DNA from: Spirochaetales bacterium
GTDB taxonomy: Bacteria; Spirochaetota; Spirochaetia; SZUA-6; JAFGRV01
NCBI GenBank assembly: GCA_016935735.1
Contig: JAFGQK010000301.1
Span: forward strand, 1-61,911
Reading direction: 5' to 3'
DNA length: 61,911 nt
Within the stretch, counting starts at the first letter, position 1. Each line of letters starts with the position of its first letter. Positions 8,401 through 19,800 of the stretch are shown here, in pieces. Position numbers and translations under genes: made by a program. Under the pieces are notes generated by a model. That model made no database searches, was not told the origin of the DNA, and saw only the letters and a list, made by a program, of their open reading frames with translations.

Positions 8401-10880
8401 TAGAAAAGGAAATCAAATATGATCTTGAAAAATTGAATGGTTACTTCGAAAAGAATAAAATAACCATAAGTTTCCTTCCCACACAGGTGTGTGAATTATT
8501 CATGAATTATGAAAATCGGTCATTACGGTACCTGTTGACCGGGGGTGATAAACTGAAAAAATATAAAAAAGGGAACTATACCCTGGTCAATAATTATGGT
8601 CCAACAGAAAATACGGTTGTCGCAACGAGTATCATAATTAACAGGGAATATAGTAATATTCCCATAGGGTATCCCATAGATAATACCCAACTGCTCATAC
8701 TGGATCAAAACAGCAACCCGGTTCCATGCGGTATACCGGGGGAAATCTGTATATGCGGGGACAGCCTTGCCAGGGGATACCTTAATAGTCCCGACCTGAC
8801 AGCAGAAAAATTCTTACCGGCTCCTTTTTTCCCCGGGAAGAAAATGTACAAGACCGGAGACCTGGGACGATGGCTGCCGGATGGCTCCATCGAGTTCCTG
8901 GGAAGGATGGATTCACAGGTCAGTATACGGGGGCACAGGATCGAGTCAGGTGAAATTGAAAATATTTTAATCAGGCATGATGATGTGGATAATGCCGTTG
9001 TCATTTCCAGGCAGGACAACAATGGGAATGCATATTTATGCGGCTATATAATTGGGAAGAAAAAATGTAATTGCGACGATATGATGGATTACCTGGCAGA
9101 ATACCTGCCGGATTATATGATCCCTTCCTGCATCATGCAACTGGACAGATTACCACTGACATTGAATGGGAAAGTGGACATCAAGGCTTTACCCGAACCG
9201 GATGTGAAGGTATTGCATGCAGCCGAATACAGGGCACCCCGGAACAGGATAGAAAGGGATCTTGTCATTATCTGGCAAAATGTACTGGGTCTTGAAAAAA
9301 TCGGGATCGATGATAATTTCTTTACTCTTGGCGGGGATTCCATCAAGGCAATTCAACTGGTATCTGCAATGAGAAAATTCAATTATAAAATCCAGGTAAG
9401 TGATGTCGTGAATTCCCAGACTATCAGTGACCTGTCGAAATATGTAAAAGAGATTACCGTGACCATCGATCAATCTGCTGCAAAAGGCAAGGTAAAATCA
9501 AGCCCGATAGTAAAATGGTTTACTGCACAGGGGTTTTCTGATGAATCACACTGGAATCAGACTGTTACTTTATTCAATAAAAATGGTTTTGACCGCAACG
9601 CTGTTGAATCAGCAATGACAAAACTCATCGAACATCATGATTCATTACGATTGGTCCTTGCCGGCAATACGGATGAATTATATTATTTGCCGTTGGAAAA
9701 AGTGTCGGTTACAATTCCTGTCGTGAATATAACGGATGTAACTCACATAAAGGAGCGGATCCAGGAAGAGAATCTGAAAATCCAATCGGGTTTTGCGATT
9801 CATGAAGGCCCATTGGTGAATGCCCTGATTATAAAGACTGCAAACGGAGACCACCTGATCATTGCCATTCACCACCTTTGCGTGGATGGCATTTCATGGC
9901 GTATTGTACTCGAAGATTTTGAGTATGCCTATACCGCTGCTTTAAAGCAGAAACATTGTGAATTACCCCCCAAAACACATTCTTTTAAGGAATGGGCATC
10001 TGAACTATACAAAGAGGAAATACTGGCCAGGATGAAGAAAGAGCTGCCTTTCTGGAAGAATATATGTCTGGAAGACCCGGATGCAGTAAAAGAAACCGAT
10101 TATTGGCAAGTCCGGCATACACGTACAATGGCAGAGACATATACGTTTTCCCTGGGGAAAAACGATACTGCCGTTTTATTGACAAATGCAAACCGGGCAT
10201 ACAATACCGGGATACATGACATCTTACTCAGTGCATTAAGCCTGTCGATAAAAAAATGGAAAAACAAGAACCGGTGTATCATTAACCTGGAAGCACATGG
10301 ACGGGAACCTGTTTCCGGGTATATCGATATTTCAAGAACTGCCGGCTGGTTTACCTCCCTGTATCCATTTCTCCTGGAGGTATATGATGAATATGACCTG
10401 GGTCTCCATATACGCAAAACAAAAGAGGCATTACGAAATGTTCCCGGCGGGGGCATCGGTTTCGGTATTTTAAAATACCTTGCCGATCTTGATGAATCCG
10501 ATAAAACTATCCTGGCGGTTGCACCGGAAATATGGTTCAATTACCTGGGACAGTTTAACACCAGACAAGGGGATGGTTCGATAAGACTTTCTGAATACAA
10601 TCAATGGTTTGGCATCGGAAAATCGAATGAATTGGAATGTTATCTAAGCCTGGTATGCATGGTGGAGGATTCAGCATTGAAGTTCTTTGTTCAATTTGAT
10701 ACATCAAAATATACAAAGGAAGCAATAATGGAATTCATGAATATTTTCAACGAGAGAATAATGGTCATTAAAGGGCATTGCCTGCAGGTGGAAGGAACTG
10801 TTACAACGCCAAGCGATTATACCGATTCTTCCATGAGTTTCGAAGACCTGGACTTCATTACCCGGGAGCTTGAATCATGA
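2421..10880 (+). CDS. NRPS1: loading AL-KR*-PCP, then C-A(Leu)-PCP-E
   Basis: A 2819-residue synthetase that starts line 1. Residues 120-655 are an acyl-ligase (FAAL-like) adenylation domain: TSGSTGMPK near 277, 'NWMPLEHVGG', 'YGMSET', and catalytic Lys in GKIQR. Residues 700-1140 are a ketoreductase that looks dead: TGGxGxxG has become TGIKSSPG, the catalytic Lys is Asn1035 and the Asn is Glu1079, although Tyr1075 remains. PCP with Ser1264 follows. Then come an LCL-type C domain (HHMVSDG near 1455), an A domain (1785-2265) with pocket residues DAWFLGNVVK, the classical Leu code, PCP Ser2307, and an E domain (2358-2800; HHLCVDGISWR, NYLGQ, with EAHGRE instead of EGHGRE). There is no C domain at the N-terminus, which fits a loading role. 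The tail 'TTPSDYTDSSMSFEDLD' resembles a donor COM domain. The stop overlaps the next start (ATGA). Confidence 0.96.
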   Translation: MDTKNRNPILSLLERQISIIEKGLKQIPGVSGIAVVLKESKKKRDCYHIKDIIGARDDEKDHEPFLPENSRKENHIHHDVIDDAPNEESESFTLTGTNTVNAISCGAELVYDSNDPRTIQELLGNVCEIAGDNGILYVQENDTEIFQSYRDLKDDAERVLNGLRKAGLKPGDYVIFQFKDYKNFITAFWACMLGGFIPTPVSVAPVYNMESSTVKKIYNAWKLLHCPVIFTEDAFLSSIKTLDNEWKVLSINPLYTCTPDHDWYHSQPGDLVLNLLTSGSTGMPKCVQHKSTSILYRNKAGCVFDNFKRDEVTLNWMPLEHVGGIVMFHIRDVYLGCRQIICKIEHFISNPVNLLKWIEKYRVTASWGPNFAFAMVNDQENVIKQSNWDLSSMKYFLNGAETINPKVAERFMKLLTPYGFHKTAMVPAYGMSETSSGIVESRLVFEEDKTIGLQYIDKKSLGGNLRTVAPGDDDCIVFTEVGVPLPGVMFRITDKRDRVIPERRIGRIQVKGPVIMAGYYNNPEANKEVFLEDGWFHTGDLGFLDKGRLTITGREKDLIIINGVNYYNYEIESVIEECEGVEKTFSAACDIPGPGGSDSFVVFFVPKEPGKNSRFNLIPQIRRRIINILGINPDYIIPVTKDRFYKTESGKIQRVKMKKSFLNGEFENTLKQIDIYYENDNTIPDWIYKRIWIKRKLSADIPGKAGNKELTVLIFSDTEGLALEIKKILNRNSKFIFVQPGPGFSRLDPDHYVINPEAGEDYTRLIESLDKEQCTINTIIHLWNYGKYQQISNLNQLKSSQYLSAYSMLFLIHTIRMFKHGIDVIAVTSDTLPVVQENGQAFEKSTITGIIKTIPYEYTHIRCKHVDLAFHAVAENAEYIVSELNSFKDTCVVYRNGTRFVPALEKLYLPELENKTLPLKKGGLYLVTGIKSSPGKDIAGFLLEDYNAGLIIINNENNRDDDRTKESEEFIQYENRVVHYTTPLSDINALVHFISEQEQRWGTTLSGIFHFAGINELAGLAELNRKKLDDIFAVNVYETWILSQLIKDKDILFVSSSSPDVLTGGERMGGLCSAYGFAEIYSGFLNYCKKVKAFCFAWNPWKESGEFHFSGDNVHSNRKKGLNSILAGLKSDLPVLYIGMDETLSDKSGIVTHSIANEYRLIIYYSKGNGEDAYILRQELDRCLNDYLPPNIRVSKEFTCVEEIPLNDSKEPDKTLLNMLDEKPVHTVTPQNHQEVSIYKIWKSILNKDHIGVYDNFFELGGHSLKATQAVSAIRKELNAEISITDLFMNPTIKELAELVNKRIVKEPEKNDLKVTKREYGKIAPMSSAQKRQWFLYQLNPDNPFYINTIAIKLKGELNIHALSGSIQAIIDRHEILRTTFDTINDTPSQIIHDTFKINIPFIDLSTDNSGDINGKIADIKMNEAKKPFNLITGPVIRAMLIFINSDEHILLFSIHHMVSDGWSAGLFVQEISSFYRKIETNKKDEIGKPALQYTDFVLWQEEWLKSEKYKEQLAYWKETLAGEIPVLDLHPDFPRPPVQSNRGKCLALVLRPSVIQIVTTISRDEGVSLFMTLLAAFIILLAKYSSLYDIILGTMIANRNREEIETLIGVFINTLVLRVKVSPSQSFREIVKTVKESTLSAYENQDVPFEKLVDELKIPRDLSRHPVFQVLFVMQNTPFKEITIDRITTEIDIVNTETSAFDLSVQIFEETDTLKILFGYNTDLFSEYTISHLMERYSLIIDTVGQNPDILFSGIDMLTVADKENILGKWNSTYTEYPKTTCVHRLFENRVKEHPGHIALVYGNETVTYHELNTKANKLARLLVRKGVQPEDIVPVVADESIAMIVALLGVMKAGGAYLPIDPAYPEERIRYMTANSRSRILLTLNKYLKMNIVHGDVIDLEDDATYAGDGNNIDVPVQPENLAYVIYTSGSTGTPKGVMVEHRSLCNLCSWHIRAFSVTDKDRATKYAGFGFDASVWEIFPYLISGACLFIIEKEIKYDLEKLNGYFEKNKITISFLPTQVCELFMNYENRSLRYLLTGGDKLKKYKKGNYTLVNNYGPTENTVVATSIIINREYSNIPIGYPIDNTQLLILDQNSNPVPCGIPGEICICGDSLARGYLNSPDLTAEKFLPAPFFPGKKMYKTGDLGRWLPDGSIEFLGRMDSQVSIRGHRIESGEIENILIRHDDVDNAVVISRQDNNGNAYLCGYIIGKKKCNCDDMMDYLAEYLPDYMIPSCIMQLDRLPLTLNGKVDIKALPEPDVKVLHAAEYRAPRNRIERDLVIIWQNVLGLEKIGIDDNFFTLGGDSIKAIQLVSAMRKFNYKIQVSDVVNSQTISDLSKYVKEITVTIDQSAAKGKVKSSPIVKWFTAQGFSDESHWNQTVTLFNKNGFDRNAVESAMTKLIEHHDSLRLVLAGNTDELYYLPLEKVSVTIPVVNITDVTHIKERIQEENLKIQSGFAIHEGPLVNALIIKTANGDHLIIAIHHLCVDGISWRIVLEDFEYAYTAALKQKHCELPPKTHSFKEWASELYKEEILARMKKELPFWKNICLEDPDAVKETDYWQVRHTRTMAETYTFSLGKNDTAVLLTNANRAYNTGIHDILLSALSLSIKKWKNKNRCIINLEAHGREPVSGYIDISRTAGWFTSLYPFLLEVYDEYDLGLHIRKTKEALRNVPGGGIGFGILKYLADLDESDKTILAVAPEIWFNYLGQFNTRQGDGSIRLSEYNQWFGIGKSNELECYLSLVCMVEDSALKFFVQFDTSKYTKEAIMEFMNIFNERIMVIKGHCLQVEGTVTTPSDYTDSSMSFEDLDFITRELES
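2454..6080 (+). other. AL-KR cassette 1 (loading), KR degenerate
   Basis: The ligase-reductase unit is flanked by the two halves of an ordinary A-domain C-terminal subdomain. Before it lies an 'IEKGLKQIPGVSGIAVVLKE' piece (residues 16-50), matching the stretch after motif A8. After it lies 'YRLIIYYSKGNGED' through 'EEIPLNDSKEPDKTLL' (about 1155-1215), matching the stretch up to A10. Unlike the other cassettes it lacks the additional complete subdomain copy in front. The ligase should adenylate a carboxylic acid and pass it to PCP1. The reductase is probably structural only. Confidence 0.7.
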
Positions 10881-13800
10881 AAAAGAACGATACAATAAAA
10901 GATATTTACACCCTTTCACCGATGCAGGAAGGATTACTTTTCAATTATTTATCCGGGGAAACAAGCAAGATATATAATGTGCAGATTATTTTTACCCTTC
11001 AGGGAACACTGGATGCAAGGTTGTTTGAAGAGAGTTATCTTTTGTTGATTAAAAAATACGATATGCTGCGTACATCCTTTATTTATGAAGGAATAGACAG
11101 ACCCCGGCAGGTTGTATTGAAAACAAAAAAGGGGATGTTTGTGTATGAGGATATCCGGACCCTGTCGGATGAAGAAAAAGAATCATTTTTAGACGGGTAT
11201 ATCAAGGCGGATAAATCACGGCATTTTGACCTTAAAAAAGATCCTCTTTTCAGGATATCCTTAATTCGAAAGGATGATTCACTCTATACCCTCATCATAA
11301 CACACCATCACATTATCCTGGATGGATGGAGTTTTGCGATCATTTTAAAAGAGTTATTCGGGATCTATGACGAATTTTGCAGAACAGGCGGCTGTGAACC
11401 GGGAACAAGTTATCCTTATAAAAATTATATTCAATGGCTCATGAACCAGGATAAGGAAAGTGCAGGAGAATACTGGAAAGAATACCTGTCCGATTATGTG
11501 GCAGGTGATCTACTGCCCGGTTTATACAATACATCCTGTAACCGGGATTACACGTTTAATGAGTATACGTATATCATTGATGAAAAAAGAAAAGAGAGCC
11601 TTATCGCGCTTTCCCGGGAAACAGGCGTGACGTTGAACAGCATTCTCCAGGTCCTGGTAGGATTACTTTTTATGAAACTCGGTAATACAGATGATTTTGT
11701 CTTTGGGAATGTCGTTTCCGGGAGGGATGCCGATATCGCCGGAATAGAATCGATTGTCGGCTTGTGTATCAATACTATCCCGGTGAGGATAAAAATACGA
11801 CAAAATGATTCCTTTTGTAATCTTGTAAAAAAAGTACATGGTGAGTTTCATGAAAGTAACAGGATGAGTTTCTTGTCCCCTGGTGAAATACAGAAAGTAA
11901 CCTGTCATAAAAAGAATTTTATCAAGATGCTTTATGTATTTGAAAATTATCCCCTGGCAGCGAATTTAAAGAATGGCAAGCTTATTGATTCATTGGAGGT
12001 ATCTATAAAAGATATACTGGCCCTTGAACAAACAAATTATGATCTGAATGTGAAGGTCATACCGGGAAATGAACTGGAAGTTATTTTCTCCTATAACAGG
12101 AATGTCATTAAGACTTTCACGATACAAAAGATCACCGTGTATTTCAATAAGATGATAGATGATATCCTCGGAAATCCGTATATACCTGTCCGGGATATGG
12201 AGCTGTTATCGGATAACGAAAAAAGGGAAATACTATATGGTTATAATACCGTCGTTACGGATTATACGGAAAGTAAAACATTAAATGAACATTTCGAAGA
12301 CCAGGTCGTGAAATATCCCGGTGCTATTGCCCTTTCCTTTAAAGGAAAGACTCTTACCTATAAAGAGTTGAACGATAAAGCCAATCAACTCGCACATATG
12401 CTTCGTCTTAAAGGTGTGGGGCCGGAATCGATTGTCGGATTATTTCTGAACAAATCCCTGGAAATGATGATTGGAATTATGGGTATTCTCAAAGCAGGGG
12501 GGGCTTACCTGCCCATTGAACCTGAATATCCCCCGGAACGTTACCGGTTTATGCTGGAAGACAGCGGTACGCACATCCTTCTTACCCAGGACAGGTTCCT
12601 GGATACGATAGATTTTCCCGGTGATATTGTTTCCCTGGAAAACGAAGATGCTTTTTCGGGACCGGGAACGAATCTCGATATAAAAAATAAACCGGATAAC
12701 CTCGCCTATGTCATCTATACATCAGGGTCCACCGGGGTTCCCAAGGGGACATTAACCCTCCATTCAAATGTCGTGAGGGTGGTAAAGAATTCAAATTATA
12801 TTGATATTCAACCCGGGGACACCCTGCTGCAGTTATCGAACTATGCGTTTGACGGATCTATATTCGATATTTTCGGGGCATTGCTGAATGGGGCAAAACT
12901 GGTAATAATGGACCAGGCCGATGTACATAATCCGGACAGGCTGCCGCATATTATACGGAAAGAAAAAATAAGTGTCTTTTTTATGACAACATCTCTTTTT
13001 AATGCCCTGGTGGACATGGAAGCAGGGTGCCTTCAGGATGTCAGGAAGATAGTGTTCGGGGGAGAAAAGGCATCTTATTATCATGTAAAAAAGGCATTTG
13101 ACCTGCTTGGAAGCGGGAGGCTTATTAATGGATATGGCCCCACGGAAACGACTGTTTTTGCAGCCTGTTACCAGGTGAACCAGGTAGATGATCCGGTTTA
13201 TACCATTCCCGTGGGAAAGGGAATTGCCAAAACACTTCTGTATATTGTAGATAAGAATTTAAACCTGGTTCCTGCCGGAACACCCGGGGAGTTGTGTATA
13301 TCCGGGGCCGGGGTAGCGCGCGGTTATTTGAAAAGACCGCAGTTAACAGCAGAAAGATTTATGGAAGATCCCTTTACCCCCGGGTTAACGATGTACCGTA
13401 CAGGTGATGTATGCCGGTGGCTGGATAATGGCAATATCGAATATATCGGACGTGCAGATGACCAGGTAAAAATCCGGGGATTCCGTATAGAACCACAGGA
13501 AATAACGTATCATGTGGGAAGGTACAAAGGGATAAAGGAAGCTGTTGTATTGGAGAAAACAGATGGTAACCAGAGAAAATATCTCTGCTGTTATTTTGCC
13601 GCTGAAAAGGAAATAGATAAGGAGGAGATAAAAAGGTATCTTTCGGTTCATTTACCCGAATATATGGTGCCTTCTTATTTTATACAGATTGATCATTTAC
13701 CATTGACGGTGAATGGGAAAATAGATAAAACCGCACTACCCGAACCCGAAACAGGAAAAAGCATGCGGAATGATTACGAAGCTCCCTGCAATGAAAGAGA

Positions 13801-16800
13801 AGAGAAAATGGTGAACATCTGGCAGGAGCTTTTTCATCTGGAAAAAATCGGGGTAAAGGATAATTTTTTTGAATTGGGCGGGGATTCCATATTAAGCATC
13901 CAGGCCGTATCAAGGGCATTAAAGCAAAAAATAAAGATTACTGTGGACCATATATTCCGGTACCAGACAATCAAGGAAATTCTCCTGCACAGCCCGGGTA
14001 TTCATGAAACAGAAACGGGAACGACCAGTGAAACCGGTGAAATACCTTTAATCCCCATACAACACTGGTTTTTCGAACAAACGATCAAGGACAGAAACCT
14101 GTGGAATCAGATGATCAAACTGAAGATGAATCGGCCGGTCCCGGCAGAAACAGTGAATAAGGCAATAAATATCCTGGTACAAAGGTATGATGTATTGCGG
14201 TATGTATATGCGTATAATCATTCTCATTGGGTCCAATCCTGCACGCCATTCAAAGAAGATACCTTTGTCGTAACCGTTAACCTTGCAGGCGTAAATGAAT
14301 GTGATGACGATAAAACGATTCGCAGGCATATCGATATCATCAATAGAAGCATAAATATAGAAAAAGGGCCTTTGATTAAAGCAATAATTTTTTCTTTTGA
14401 ACATAAGGAATTCTCATTATTATATATAGCCATTCATCATCTCGTCGTGGATGGCGTTTCCTGGCGTATCATCATGGAAGAACTTGAATCCATCGTGAAC
14501 TCCCTGGACCGGGGTGAAGTAATAAAACAGTTACCCGGGGCAAATTCTTTCAGGCAATGGGCTGCCCGGCTGAAAGAGTACGCAACAAAGCAGGAAGTCC
14601 TTAATGATTCGGGGTATTGGGAGAAACAACTCGATAGGGATTTTCCCGGGATTCCTGTCGATTATGATAATGAGGTAAATTACATAAAAGAGGTGAAACG
14701 GGTCGGGATATCACTGGATAAACAGGAGACCGGACTTCTGCTGCGGTCAGCGGGTAAAGCCTATGCTGCCCATATCGATCATCTCCTATTAGCCGCATCG
14801 GGACTTGCATTAAAAGAATGGACAGGGAATACACGTTTTTTGATTGATCTGGAAGGGCATGGCAGGAAAAATATGTTTGATGACATCGATGTATCACTTG
14901 CCATTGGCTGGTTTACCGTCATGTATCCTTTTGCCATGGATCTTGCACATACGGGGAGTATCGGCGATGTGGTAAAAACAATCAAGGAATCGTTTGCGCA
15001 TATTCCCGGCAATGGTCTGTCATACGGTCTCTTGCGATATATGGATTCCGGTGACGTAATGAAATTCCGTGATTTCCCCTGCGCTGAAATTTCTTTCAAT
15101 TACCTGGGACAATTCGATACTTTACTTGCAAAGAATTCTTTCTTTACCTGTTATGATGATAATTTTCTCGAATTAATCCAGTCAGAGAACAATGAAAATA
15201 CCTGCACATTGATAATTACCGGATATGTATTGGACGATATGCTGAGCCTGGATATAATGTACAATTCGAAGCAGTACAATGAGCAAACAATCGTGAAATT
15301 CGCCAATAACGTTAAGAATAATCTGAAAAGCATCATCCGGCATTGTCATGATGCAATTACTGCCGGGTATTCCCTTTCTGATTTCCCGGGGACCGGGTTG
15401 AACCAGGAAGAATCCGACAGGTTGTTGGATACTATGAAAAACAAGTACCCGGGGAATGACATCGAAGCCATTTATCCCCTGTCACCTGTACAGGAAGGAA
15501 TATTGTATCATGCCTTGAGTGAACCCGAATCCGATATGTATTTTGAACAGTTTTGTTTTAAATTAAAGGGCACGATCAATATCGAAGCATTACGCAGGGC
15601 ATGGCAGGTTGTTGTCGATCGCTATTCCATACTCCGTACCTTTTTTACCCGGGATTACAAAGATAATTTTTTACAGGGGGTAGTAAAAAATGTTCCGATT
15701 CCATTTGAGATAATGAACTGGGAAATGCATCCGGGTAAAGCAATTACCCTGAAAGTAGAAGAGTTTTTAAAAGAACAGAGAGAAAAAGTATTTGATCTTT
15801 CACAAGCCCCCCTTATGCGTTTTCAATTAATCATAATAAATGAAAATGAACATTTTTTTATATGGAATTTTCACCATATCATACTGGATGGGTGGTCTGT
15901 CGGCATTATATTACAGAAGGTCTTTGCCATTTATGGAAATAAACCGGAAATGCAACAAACACCGGACGGTTACAATTATATAGATTTTATCAGGTGGATA
16001 CGGCAGCAGGATAAAGAAAAGGCCAGGCTTTTCTGGAGAGATCAACTCAAGGGACTCACGGCATCTACGCGCATGAAAATAAAATACCAGGATAATGAGC
16101 AGATACCTTCCGGTGAGAGTGTCTATTTACAATCAGAGATTAGTATTAATCCGCAGCTTTCTTTAGCATTGAATGATTTTTCCAGGAAATATAAAATAAC
16201 AATGAATACAATCTTTCAGGCAGCCTGGGGTTTCTTGTTAAGTAAATACAGCGGGGAAAATGACATTATTTTCGGTGCAACTGTATCCGGCCGTAAGGGA
16301 GAAATCGAGAATGTTGAATATAATGTGGGTATATTCATAAATACATTGCCGATTCGGCTCACAATAGATGGCAATGATACCGTAACAGGGTTTCTTGAAA
16401 AAGTCCAGGACTCCCACATAAAACAACTGGAATATGATTATGTTTCTTTAAGCGAAATCCATAACGTAAGTGAAATCCCGTATGAAGAATCGTTGTTTGA
16501 CACCCTTATGGTATTTGAAAACTATCCGGTCGATACATCACTTTTTCATCAATTGGGGAACCTGGAAATAGAGGATTTAAAGATCTTTGAGAAAACCAAT
16601 TACCCGCTCACCATACTTGTCTCTTTTTCCCCGGTACTCAAAATCATCTTTTTATTCGATTCACAATTGTATACCTATCCGGTTATTAATCAGATATCGA
16701 AAAACCTGACAACTATACTTGAACAATTCGTACAGTATCCGGACTCCCTTCTTTCCTCTCTCCATCTCTTAACAGGCGAAGAGAGAGCACTCCTGAATTC

Positions 16801-19800
16801 CTGGAATACCACTTCGGAAAATTATGAAGATACGCTTTTGCATCTTCTTTTTGAAAAACAGGCCATGAAAACGCCCGAACGAACCGCCATACAGATCGAA
16901 GATGAAACCATCAATTACGGGGAATTGAATGCAAAGGCAAACAAATTGGCCCATTACCTCAAAAAGAAAGGGGTGGGTGCCGATGTTCCTGTTGCGGTTT
17001 TCTTTGAAAGATCGATAGACATGATTATTTGTGTCCTGGCTGTTTTAAAGGCAGAAGGGGCATATGTGCCCATCGACACATCATATCCGGGTGCCAGGAT
17101 AACATCCATTCTAAAAGACACAACCCCTGCCCTTGTTTTACTTTCAAATTCACACCGGGAACATTTAACCGGAATGGATACCGGTGAAAAACTCTGTTTT
17201 CCCGGTGCATGGAATGAAATCGGTAATGAATCCGGGGAGAATATCATTCCTTCAATAACAACCGGAAATTTATGTTATATATTGTTTACTTCCGGTTCAA
17301 CGGGAACACCCAAAGGTATTGCCATGCCTCATAAGCCATTATCAAACCTCATGCAATGGCAGCATCATGCGATAGATAATAACCGGGAGTACAGAACGCT
17401 TCAATTTGCATCACTCTGCTTTGATGTATCGAACCAGGAAATTTTTTCCACACTGGGCTTTGGAGGCACCCTTGTCCTTGTCAGGGAAGAAACGAGAACC
17501 GATTTTCTTCAACTTCTTAAATATATTGAAAGACAGAAAATTGAACGTGTGTATCTTCCTTTTATAGCATTGCAGAACCTGGCTTATACAGCTATGGAAG
17601 AAACTATCGATATCGGGAAAAACCTGGTGCAGATAATTACCGCCGGTGAACAGTTGAAGCTTACGGAAGATATAAAAAGATTATTATCCGGGAATAAAAA
17701 CTGTTTGTTGTTTAACCAGTATGGTCCTACAGAATCCCATGTTGTCACCCATTACCAGGTGCACAGAAATACCTTCGATTCAAATACATTACCACCCATT
17801 GGAAAACCCATTGCCCATGCACGGATATATATCCTCGATACATTCCAGAAACCACTCCCTGTCGGATTGGTGGGTGAGCTTTATATTGGCGGTGATGTTC
17901 TTGCACGGGGATATTACAATAAACCCGTGCAAACCGGGGAAAGGTTTGTTCCTGATCCGTTTACTCATAAAGAAAATTCAATTATGTATAAAACCGGGGA
18001 TCTGGCCCGGTATGTGCCGGATGGGAATATTGAATACGTGGGGAGAGTCGACTTCCAGGTCAAAATCCGGGGATACAGGGTGGAAATCCATGAAATAGAG
18101 AAGGTATTGGGAGGACATGAAAAAATAAAGGATGCTGTCGTCCATTGTTTTAAAGACGATGCGGGAAATAATTTTTTAGTTGCGTATATTGTCCTTCATC
18201 ATACGAATGAGGAAATAGATACAAGGGAATTAAACAACTACATAAAAGAAAGGTTGCCGGATTATATGGTACCTTCCAGGTACAGTATACTGGAAAGTCT
18301 TCCTTTAACCTCCACAGGGAAAGTGAACCGGCGGGCATTGCCCCGGGTGATTGAGGATACCGGGGAAAAAAGGAAAATCGTTGCCCCGGAAGATCCTGTG
18401 CAGGAAGTTCTGCTTGAATTATGGGAGAAGGTACTCAACCGGACTGGTATCGGCATTACGGATAATTTCTTCGAGTTGGGAGGTCATTCTTTAAAAGCAC
18501 TTAATGTCACCCTCCGGATTAAGAAGAAATTTAATGTGGAAATCCATGTTTCGGATATCTTTAAATACCCGACAATTAAAGAAATATCCGGGTTAATAAA
18601 AGAAACCGGCATATCCATAACAACATCGATAAAACCGGCTGCAAAAATGGAATACTATCCTGCCGCTTCACCCCAGAGAAGATTATTTGCCCTGCAAACT
18701 CTGTCCGGCCTGAATACTGCATATAATATGTATGGTGCTTTTTCCCTGCATGGAAATGTCGATGTCAACAGAATGAGTGATGCTTTTTTAAAAATAATCA
18801 GAAGACATGAAGCATTCAGGACAAGTTTTCATGTCATTAATGGCGAGGTCTGCCAGAAGATTCACGATACCGTTCATTTTACCCTTGTATACGAAGAAGC
18901 ATCCGCAAAAACCGGTGAAGAGCTGCTCCGGGATTTCGTGGCGCCATTTGATCTTAAACATGCACCCCTGTTCCGGGGTAAACTGGTTAAAAGGGGTGAA
19001 GAGAACTATATACTTTTACTGGATATGCATCATATTATTTCCGACGGAACTTCCGTAGGTATCCTCTTCAGGGATTTAAAAAAGGCCTATGAGGGGCAGG
19101 AACTCAAGGAAATCAACATCCACTACAAAGACTATGTCATGTGGCAGGGAAGTGATGAATACCGGCAACATATTGCCCTCCAGGAAGAATTCTGGCTTTC
19201 CCTGTTTAAAAACGGTGTGCCGGGATTAATGTTCCCCGCGGATTTTAAACGTCCCGGTGTCCAGGGTTTTGAAGGCGGGCATTATGAATTTCAACTGGAT
19301 GAAGAAAAGATAAACGGCATATGCAGGGAATATCATGTAACACCCTTTATGTTGCTGTTGTCCTGTTTTACTGTTCTCCTGGCAAAATACAGCGGCCAGG
19401 ATGAGGTCGTTGTCGGGAGTGTTATTGCGGGCAGGGATCATGCCGATTTATCGGAAGTTATCGGGATGCTTGCAAACTCGCTCCCCCTGGTAGGCCGGCC
19501 GGACGGGAATAAATTATTTAGAGATTATTTATATGAAATAAAGGAACTGGCATTTCAATTTTACCGTAACCAGATGTACCCTTTTGAGTTGCTGGTGGAG
19601 AAAATTGCCGATCCGAGAGATGTCCGGCGGAATCCTGTTTTCGATATCGCTTTCCTGGTCCAGAATATGGATATTGATGATCTCCGGATGGGGGATATAG
19701 ATGTGTCCTATTGTGACATTGAAAATAAATCCTCAAAATTCGATCTTACCCTTATTATTAATAATTATTCCGGCACATTGTCGGGAATGCTGGAATATTC

